Shown: positions 57,520 through 64,000 of the stretch, one piece after another
Layout of the letters: every line of letters starts with the position of its first letter
How positions within the stretch are numbered: position 1 is the first letter of the stretch
Source of the DNA: Heterotrichella gracilis
Lineage: Eukaryota; Sar; Xanthophyceae; Tribonematales; Xanthonemataceae
NCBI GenBank assembly: GCA_032358255.1
Contig: JAULBX010030928.1
Location: 62,001-126,000, forward strand
Length of the DNA stretch: 64,000 nt
Direction: 5' to 3'
Notes under the pieces: generated by a model
The model's input: only the letters and a program-made list of their open reading frames with translations
Database searches by the model: none
Told to the model about the DNA's origin: nothing
Program-made: the position numbers and the translations under genes

Positions 57520-57602
57520 AGGGTTTCACAGGAGCGACACAGCGATGGCCATGGGGAAGTTGATCAAGCTTGAGGTGGTCGCCAGCATCCATGCCAGCAG
57601 CC
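57520..57602 (-). repeat. Intronic copy of GH9 exon 9 start
   Basis: GCCATGGGGAAGTTGATCAA and flanks parallel 57253-57320, the start of the exon that encodes the DAGDH motif. The acceptor GCTGCAG-like context (CAGCAGCCTGCAATGG on the plus strand) is retained in altered form. Confidence 0.8.
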
Positions 57603-57770
57603 TGCAATGGGGAGAGGGAGAGAGGGAAGGGGAAGGGGTGGAGGGACGTGATGTGGGTCAGTGGCAACAGCTGGCGCGATGGAAGGGTTAAATTGAATTG
57701 GCCGCCGGTGTCACGCCAACCCCTTGCAGGGGTTTAGATTGAACCCTATTACCCGGGGGTGCTCCAGTCA

Positions 57771-58061
57771 TGAATGGTAACAGTAAGCTGTGGTTGAGTT
57801 GGAGGTATGACACACTAGCAGACACTTTGTGGGTGATGAGGCCTGTGCAGGGGCGCGAGGATGGTCAGGGGTTTAACCTGTAACTTACCCATTACCTGCA
57901 CTCATTTTCACACCGCACATCCGTATGTCCCTGTTGCGGCTGCTTATACTATGCTTCGTCTGCCACAGCATGTCTGCTAGCGTAGCAGCTTGGCAGCCAG
58001 TGGCAGAAAACACGGCGTAAGCAGCGCCAACATGCACATACGGATGCGCGGCTTGAAAATG
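57771..58061. mobile_element. MITE-like copy B with a captured HAD-gene fragment
   Basis: 57903-58061 is a foldback element with long inverted arms: left CATTTTCACACCGCACATCC, right GGATGCGCGGCTTGAAAATG, with inner pairing GTCTGCCAC/GTGGCAGAAA. The adjoining 57771-57902 matches 6018-6164 of the HAD gene, including the start of its exon 5 (GTATGACACACTAGCAGACA) and intron. It sits in the intron between GH9 exons 7 and 8, 51 kb from the source. Confidence 0.75.
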
Positions 58062-58288
58062 GGTAGCACGTTTTACTATACATATGGTAAGGGTTGTTGA
58101 CAGATGGCCCCGGTAGTACCTGATAATCAGGGACAGAGCACATGCAGCGAGTCGGAAGGCTAGGGAAAGAAGGAAGGGGCTCAAATAACTACTACCAGGC
58201 AAAGAAAGGGCCGCAATGGTCATGGGAAGGTTGTCTTGACATGGCATACACCTGCAGCAGTTCTAATGGGCGGTTGTAACAACAGCTG

Positions 58289-58312
58289 CATGTTTAGGGT
58301 TTAGGGTTCCCC
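58289..58312 (+). repeat. Telomere-like run at an exon edge
   Basis: TGTTTAGGGTTTAGGGTTCC abuts the donor of GH9 exon 7 (58315, minus strand) with only a few bases between. Confidence 0.75.
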
Positions 58313-59590
58313 ACCTGGCACTGGGTCGTTGACATGCGAGTCCCCCCGGTAGGGTATCCTGTTGCCAGCTGGCAGAGCACCGCTGCGCTGCGCCTCGTAG
58401 AACATCCAGGACAGGCCAAGCACCTGGGGAAGGCGGATGGTTTTAGGGTTCTAAGGGTTTGTAGGGTTTTATGTGTTTAGGGCGTGCAGTAAAACAGCAA
58501 ACCTTGTATTTGACAATTGGGCACTGCATCAGAAAGCCCAAACGGGTGTACCCTACAAGGATTACGGTGGAACAAGTGGTGGGAAAATATGGGCCAGGAT
58601 TGGACCCCCCATTGAACAGCATTTACCCCAAACCACGCCCTAGTACCCACCTTGGCATACTCCTCTGCATTTCCACTCATTCCCCCCGTGGTGGTGTCAG
58701 CAGTGGCGGTGGGCAGGGGAGCAACCAGGCGGGCGAAGGAGGGAAGGGGTTCTGAGGTTGCGCCTGAGGTGGAGGTGGACATGGATGTGGGGTTGCAGCG
58801 GCCGCAGGTGGCGGCGCAGTAGTTGCCCTGGGCGCAGGGGGGGTTAATTAGTTAATAAGTTTATCAGAGGAGCCAAGGGATGACCCAATGGCAACTGATG
58901 TGAATTTTATGCTACGCACTGTACAGCATCTTTTAGTACATACCAGCAGACAAACCTATCCAAGACCAAAAGCAATTGAAAGCTCATCAGCTTGGCAAAG
59001 CATGTAAGGGGCTATCAGCACGCTGCAGCATGTGGCACAGGTGTATTGCTACCAAGCATTGTGAACGTTTAGGTGCTATGGTATACCAATCATTGTCGAC
59101 CTTGAGGGTGAGCATACCTCAATGGGTGGGAACAGGACTGGCAGACTGGTTCAATGACATGTGCGCATGTCCGGCCTTGTGCACCCAACCTGCCCAACCA
59201 AACTCGCCTGCACCAGGAAATCTTGGTTGCACTTGCCCTACTGCTGCTGCTGCTGGCAGGTGAAGGAATCGGGGGTGGGCACATCCACGCACCCGCCACC
59301 GCCACCACTGGTCCCCGTCCCGCTCACATCCACAGCACCCATCAGCACCTTGGACAGCATCTGGCTGCCACCCGGCGCCTCCACAGCGCCCAAAGCAGCG
59401 GGTGGCAGGGTGGCATTGGTGGGCAGGGGCGCTGGCACTGGGGATGCCGCGCCGTCTCCAGTGCCGGGGTTTAACTCCCCCGCCAAAGTGGCGGTGGTGT
59501 TGCCAGCTGGCAAGGTGGCAATCACGTTGGCGCTGCTAGCAGTGGCGTTTGCAGCTGACAAGGAGCCTGTGACACTGTCACTTCCAGAGC

Positions 59591-59628
59591 TGGCAGTTGT
59601 GCCTGCAGCTGGCAGTTGTGCCTGCAGC
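59591..59628. repeat. 19-bp exact tandem duplication in the linker exon
   Basis: TGGCAGTTGTGCCTGCAGC occurs twice in a row, followed by a partial third. Nineteen bases is not a multiple of three and moves the reading from the expansin part to a frame that no longer matches the following linker. Confidence 0.9.
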
Positions 59629-60480
59629 TGGCAGTGTAGCGGTCCCAGCTGTGGCGCTGTTGGTGGTGTTCCCCCCTGCGCCGGATGGATCGGTGAACTG
59701 TATCCCCAGGTCTTGGTCTTTTTTGGTGATTGAGGTGACGGTGGCGCTGATGCTCTGGCCAGCGGCGTTGGTGAGGACAAAGTTGAAAGGGGGAGAAATA
59801 TTGCCTGCAGGAACGCCAGGGAGGGTAGGTATATTGCTGTTATCACTTGGCCCAAAACATTGGTATTTGTTAGCTTTATAACTCAGTTGCCCTGTTGCAT
59901 CGCATCTGCAACAGGGCAAGTACGGATGTCAAAAGTTTGCCAATCAAGGGCAAAAGCAATATGAAGCAACGTGAAGGCTATTGGCAAGGTAAAAGGCAAC
60001 ACCAGTATTGTAAGGGGCAGTAATTGAAAACCCACCACTTGAAGGAAATCAAAACATGGATCTAAGGATAATTATCAAGTGACTGCAAGTTACTATAACC
60101 TTGAGTTGAAACTGAGTCGGGAATTGAAGACTGTTGCCTGTTGTTTAGCAGTACATGGATTGGGCTATCAATACCACCGCCATTCTGAGATTTACATGTC
60201 TTCCTTAGTTAATACATGAATTGTTAGTTACCGTATAACTGTATTCCTACCTGCAGGCCTCCACTCCCAGTGCCCCCATGTTGTGTTGGTCAGGCTGGCC
60301 CCATTGCATGTGACAGCGGTGATGGGGGCCAGGCTGTTGGCAAAGTTGAAGGCCTGGTAGTAGGAGTTGACACCTGGAGGGGGTCGGGAGGTGGGGGGTG
60401 GGTTGATGGGTGTAGCCTCAGGACAACAGACACTTGCATGGGAGTACGGAGTATTAAATCATGATTTAATAGGGGAAACC

Positions 60481-60585
60481 GGTATACCGTACAATCGTAT
60501 ACCGTACAAATGTACCTTATAAAACCACTCCAAAGTATAAGAACATGATGTAATAAGGTATACCTTACAATCGTATAGCGTACAA
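60481..60585. repeat. 29-bp direct repeat, 76 bp apart
   Basis: GGTATACCGTACAATCGTAT at 60481 recurs with two changes at 60557. It lies in the intron between exons 3 and 4 of the GH9 gene. The function is unknown. Confidence 0.75.
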
Positions 60586-60842
60586 GTACAGTTTAAAGCT
60601 GATTGAAATTGCTGCAGAGTTTCTGGACGGGGATCCCAAATGCATTGTAAGCAGTCTACTGGCTGGAACCCCCCAACACACTCCATTCCTCACCCATTGT
60701 CTTTGGTATAAAGTGGATGTTCCTGGTCATGAAGGGGTCGCAGGGTGTCCACTCCCACTGAATGTGCAGGCGGTCGGGCCACATGCCTGTCACTGCGGTG
60801 TAGGCGGGGTAGGACATGTCCACGTCGCCTGGGACAGGGGAT

Positions 60843-60882
60843 GAGATTTAGGGTTTTAGGGATTAGGGTTTTGGGTTTTGGA
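60843..60882 (+). repeat. Telomere-like run in a GH9 intron
   Basis: GATTTAGGGTTTTAGGGATT and further GGGTTTTGGG units lie directly upstream of exon 3 (minus strand). A similar run, TTTAGGGTTTGGG, lies at 62047-62065. Confidence 0.7.
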
Positions 60883-61340
60883 GCACCCCGCATTCTTGTC
60901 ATATTGGGGTGATGTGGTGTGGTGGATTAAAATGCCCCGGTGCAAAGGAGGAGTCACTGGGAGTCACATGACAGTGACAGCAGTGTAGGCTGGGGATGGG
61001 CAGGAACAAGTGTCACTATTGGGGGGGTTTGGATATACATATATGCTCCATGCATGCCATGCGGGATGTGTGGCAGTGGTGAAGGAGGGATTTACAAGGG
61101 GGGTGCAAGCCTAGGCTAGCTGTACTGGCCCTGCTGCCTGACAGTGCACGCATGGCATGCCATACTGCACAGATGCAAACACACCACCTGGCAGCTGCAA
61201 CCACTATGACATAAGAGCGCCAAACTAATACTGCTAGCCAGTGCTGGTACTACAATGAATCTTGGAGTGATACCTACTCTGTGGATATCCCAGGATGGAC
61301 ATCACCTCTGGCGGCAGTGTCCTTCCGAAGGAATCAACGC

Positions 61341-61499
61341 CCTCCTCCCTTGGTAGCTGGGTGCCCCACAAATCATGCCACTGCAGTCTGGAGGTTTGGA
61401 CCACCACCAGCCACCACACCAGCACTGGTTGTGGTACCAGCACACACCACAGACCACAATGACATGGTTTGTGGGGCACCCAGCTACCAAGGGAGGAGG
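61341..61499. repeat. Long hairpin (159 bp) with near-perfect 36-bp arms
   Basis: 61341-61376 and 61464-61499 are reverse complements with a single mismatch (core GGTAGCTGGGTGCCCCACAA against TTGTGGGGCACCCAGCTACC). The inner 85 bp pair further, imperfectly. It lies in the large intron between exons 2 and 3 of the GH9 gene. No open frame of note. Confidence 0.9.
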
Positions 61500-61506
61500 T
61501 GGAGGT

Positions 61507-61539
61507 GCTTGAGCACTGTACTACGCACAGTGCTCAAGC
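61507..61539. repeat. Short perfect stem-loop beside the long hairpin
   Basis: GCTTGAGCACTGT and ACAGTGCTCAAGC form a perfect 13-bp stem with a 7-nt loop, 8 bp after the long hairpin. Confidence 0.9.
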
Positions 61540-63445
61540 AAAGTTTGTTATGTTCTGCTATATTTTAAACTCTTGCAACATGGGGCAGCTTATGCAGAAT
61601 GACACATACAGCCATGCATGACTGCACAGTAAATTGATGAGAACGCTGCACCAGGGGCCTATGCAGGCGGTGGATGGGCTTAGGGCTTTAGGAGAGTAAG
61701 CTTGGATGCCTGTGCCAGGTGGCGCTGCTGCATGCTGTTGGATGCATGTGCCAGGGATGCACCTGAGCATGCCTTGACCCTACCCATGAACGGCTCTGAA
61801 TCATTCATGATCTAGGGTCAAACGCATGCATGACATCACGATCAGGCGCACCCGTGAACCACGTGGTAGGGTTCAAGCTGGCCGCCATCAAGTGACCCAT
61901 CAGACGCACATCACCTGGCACGTGCAGCAGGGCACATACCACAAGCAACTGCAACATTCAATGCTGCAATTTGTCACTAGATGCAAGACAGCCTTGGTTC
62001 AACAGCCTTGCATATAAACCCTGATCCTAAGTCCTGTTACTAACTAGGAAGTTAAGGGTTTAGGGTTTGGGCTCAGGGTTCGTCAAAACCAGCAAATGGG
62101 TCCCACGCCCTAGTAGTACTCACCATGCTTGCACTCCCCGCAGTGGTCCAGCACCTGCATGACCACGTCCTGGCCCTGCACCTTGCACTGGGGGTCGATG
62201 AGCGCGCCTTGACGCACCGGCCGCACACAGCGCCGCCCTCCCACTGGGCGTCGTTCATGGCGCAGAAATACTGCCTGCAAGGAGTGGTATAGTTTCCAGG
62301 TAAACTCATATATCTATGTATGCAAATTTCAATGTTGATTTTATTGGAAAGAGCGTAAATCCTAGCAACACCCCACAGTTTGTCACTGTCTGGAAAGCTG
62401 GTGGAGTACCTGGTAGCCAACGTGGGGGGTTGATGAAGGGGAGACACCATACCTTCAAGGCGAATTTGAGTCCCACCACATGCAACTGTGCACGCAACAG
62501 GGGATGCAATGGGAATGCCTGGTTCACAGTCTGACTCAGCGTACTCAGGATTCAACTTGAGCTGAGTATGGGACACCCAGCAGTGTACAGTGCATCTGGG
62601 CAGGTGAAGGGACGCACGAGTGTAGCATCGCGCTTGAAGATGCAGGGACTAGCTACAATGAAGCCTTGGGATCAGATGTGTGTGAACTGCAGAAAGGGTA
62701 CCTTGCATCCGGGACTGCGCATGAATGGCATTACCATGAAAAACGCGGTACCTTCTGGACCCACTGACATGTCATCAAAGCACAACCAACAGTGGGTCAT
62801 GTCTGCACTCAGCACTAACCCAGGGTGCAGATGCTGCTTGCCCTCGTGGCTTTTGCTCTACTTGGAGTGATCATAAATCTTGGGTAGAGCAAAAGCCATA
62901 TGAGCAACCCGCAACTGCGTTGGCCCAGTGCTCAGCACACATATGCAGTGCAGCACACATATCCCACTGTGGGCAGTGCTTTGATGGCCTGGCAGTGCCC
63001 CAAAAAAGGTATCGAAGTTGCAAATTTGCATGCAATGGGTGATAACATACTCCAAGTTGGCCGCCATGACATTGCAATTGTGATCAACATATGAATGCAT
63101 TGTCATGGAGTCTACAAGCCTACCGAGTTTAAGGTTGACCCGAGGCACAGGCGGTGCATTCATTCAACTTCAACTTTTGAAATGAGTGCGTGCAACACAG
63201 ACTGCACCGCCTGGAGGCCCTGAGGGTGCACTAACTGCTACGTACCTGAAGTGGTCGTTGGTGTATCCGAACCCGCAGTTGAACTTCTCCCCTCCTGTCT
63301 CGCTGATGGCAGCGCTGAAGGCAGTCCCGTCGCCTGTGAACTGCTCCTGGGCACTGGTGGAGGTGAAGGCGGCGAGGCAGGCCAGCAGCAGCAGCAAGCG
63401 GGCAGCCAACATGGCGCCAGCAGTGCGATGGGACATAGCTGACAT

Positions 63446-64000
63446 GGATGGGTGCTGTACACTCCTTGCAAGCATGACAACGGATCACAAAACACTCGAG
63501 GCCGCCTTAAAGTTTGGCTAACACCTGTAAAATGGGTAACCCGTTGGTGGCTGGTGGCGAATGAAACCTTCAAGCAGGATGCACAACCTGCTGAGCACGG
63601 CAAGCAACAATTCCTACCTGACACTCAACCCACTAGGCAATCGAACCACAGCACTAGTGACTGGCCCCTGAGACCAGTGGTTGTCCTGCTAGGACTTAAA
63701 AACACAACAGCACAACAATGGGGAAACCTGGTAAGCCTGGAGGTCGCCAGGTCACTACTACATCTGAGCAGGTCTATTTGACACTAAAGCGTGCAACATG
63801 GTGGCTTTTATATGCCGCCGCAGCCGTCACCAAGGAGGGCCCCTCAGCATCGCCAGCCACCTTGGTCCGACTGGCGGGTGGTGCAACTGTGTGGGCCCAC
63901 AACCCATTGAGTCGGACCCACGGCGGGTGTTGCAGTCTGGCCCAGCGGCTTACTGACGAGGACTTGCATACCCACGTTGCCCCAACCTGGTGACACAGCA
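63446..64000. other. Right-edge intergenic
   Basis: Upstream flank of the expansin-GH9 gene. No exon or RNA gene was recognised. A gene extending beyond the window cannot be excluded. Confidence 0.45.

Larger units (their letters stand above)
54942..63445 (-). pseudogene. Decayed expansin-ShKT-GH9 endoglucanase fusion gene
   Basis: Secreted wall-loosening/cellulase fusion. Minus-strand exons: 63246-63445, 62124-62274, 60694-60828, 60251-60373, 59208-59804, 58651-58827, 58315-58423, 57105-57317, 56084-56351, and 54980-55260 (or reading on to a TGA at 54942). Order: signal peptide (MLAARLLLLLACLAAF); expansin-type double-psi barrel (FTGDGTAFS, YFCAMNDAQWEGGAVCGRC, VMQVLDHCGEC, DMSYPAYTAVTG); CBM63-like sandwich (NSYYQAFNFANSLAPITAV, SISATVTSITKKDQDLGIQF); Thr/Ala linker; six-Cys ShKT-like module; GH9 catalytic domain (SWMFYEAQRSG, GGWHDAGDHLKLNFPM, AYWGRPEDQ, GGITYTPGGL). 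Disabling features: a one-base frame slip in exon 2 near 62205, a 19-bp tandem duplication at 59591-59628 that shifts frame, TAG at 59238-59240 where a Trp is expected, and loss of the C-terminal third with the catalytic Glu. Intron 5 would use a GC donor (59206-59207). Draft-sequence errors could explain the first three but not easily the fourth. Confidence 0.75.

Noticed and set aside
63718-63993. Plus-strand open frame at the right edge
   Set aside because: No family resemblance and no splice or start context to support it.

Overview
The window looks like nuclear DNA from a green alga, probably of the Chlamydomonadales/volvocine group. Genes are split into many short GC-rich exons with GT-AG introns. 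The proteins are of green-lineage type: an ITPK4-like inositol phosphate kinase, an At2g33255-like HAD hydrolase, an SLC35F6-like carrier, NDUFAF1/CIA30, a COG0523 metallochaperone, a hydroxyproline-rich-type CAP protein and a GH9 module resembling algal and metazoan cellulases. Plant-type telomere-like TTTAGGG units are scattered through introns. Chlamydomonas itself uses TTTTAGGG, so a TTTAGGG lineage such as Haematococcus or Dunaliella is possible, but the genus is inference. Two 100-N assembly gaps lie at 5361-5460 and 17654-17753. Layout, left to right: ITPK4-like kinase (+, 679-4557) converging on a HAD hydrolase (-, 5120-7987); double-CAP extracellular protein (+, 8843-13990); SLC35F6-like carrier (+, 15576-20526); TPR protein with an unknown C-terminal domain (+, 21252-23052); fucosyltransferase-like secretory protein (-, 24364-27639); class 3 lipase (-, 29166-33873); CIA30 (+, 35352-37552); Nudix hydrolase (-, 37982-39799); COG0523 GTPase (+, 40754-48064) with an antisense tRNA-Ala(UGC) in an intron; thioredoxin-fold/zinc-ribbon protein (+, 48270-51734); MAPEG membrane protein (+, 52754-53936); and a decayed expansin-ShKT-GH9 fusion gene (-, 54942-63445). 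Exon models were built by hand; for every intact gene the splice phases close from ATG to stop. The genes form no single pathway. Three act in the secretory or wall compartment (CAP protein, fucosyltransferase-like enzyme, expansin-cellulase), one in complex I assembly, and one in metal allocation. The most unusual property is structural. At least nine of the thirteen protein genes carry, in an intron or just past the stop, a degenerate copy of the neighbouring exon edge, often with its own AG or GT splice site and next to TTTAGGG-like motifs. In the carrier gene this has become a 108-bp satellite repeating the splice acceptor and first codons of exon 4. A foldback MITE-like element occurs twice, and the copy at 57.9 kb carries a fragment of the HAD gene. 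Three copies of one LINE 3' end and a long 61.3-kb hairpin are also present.
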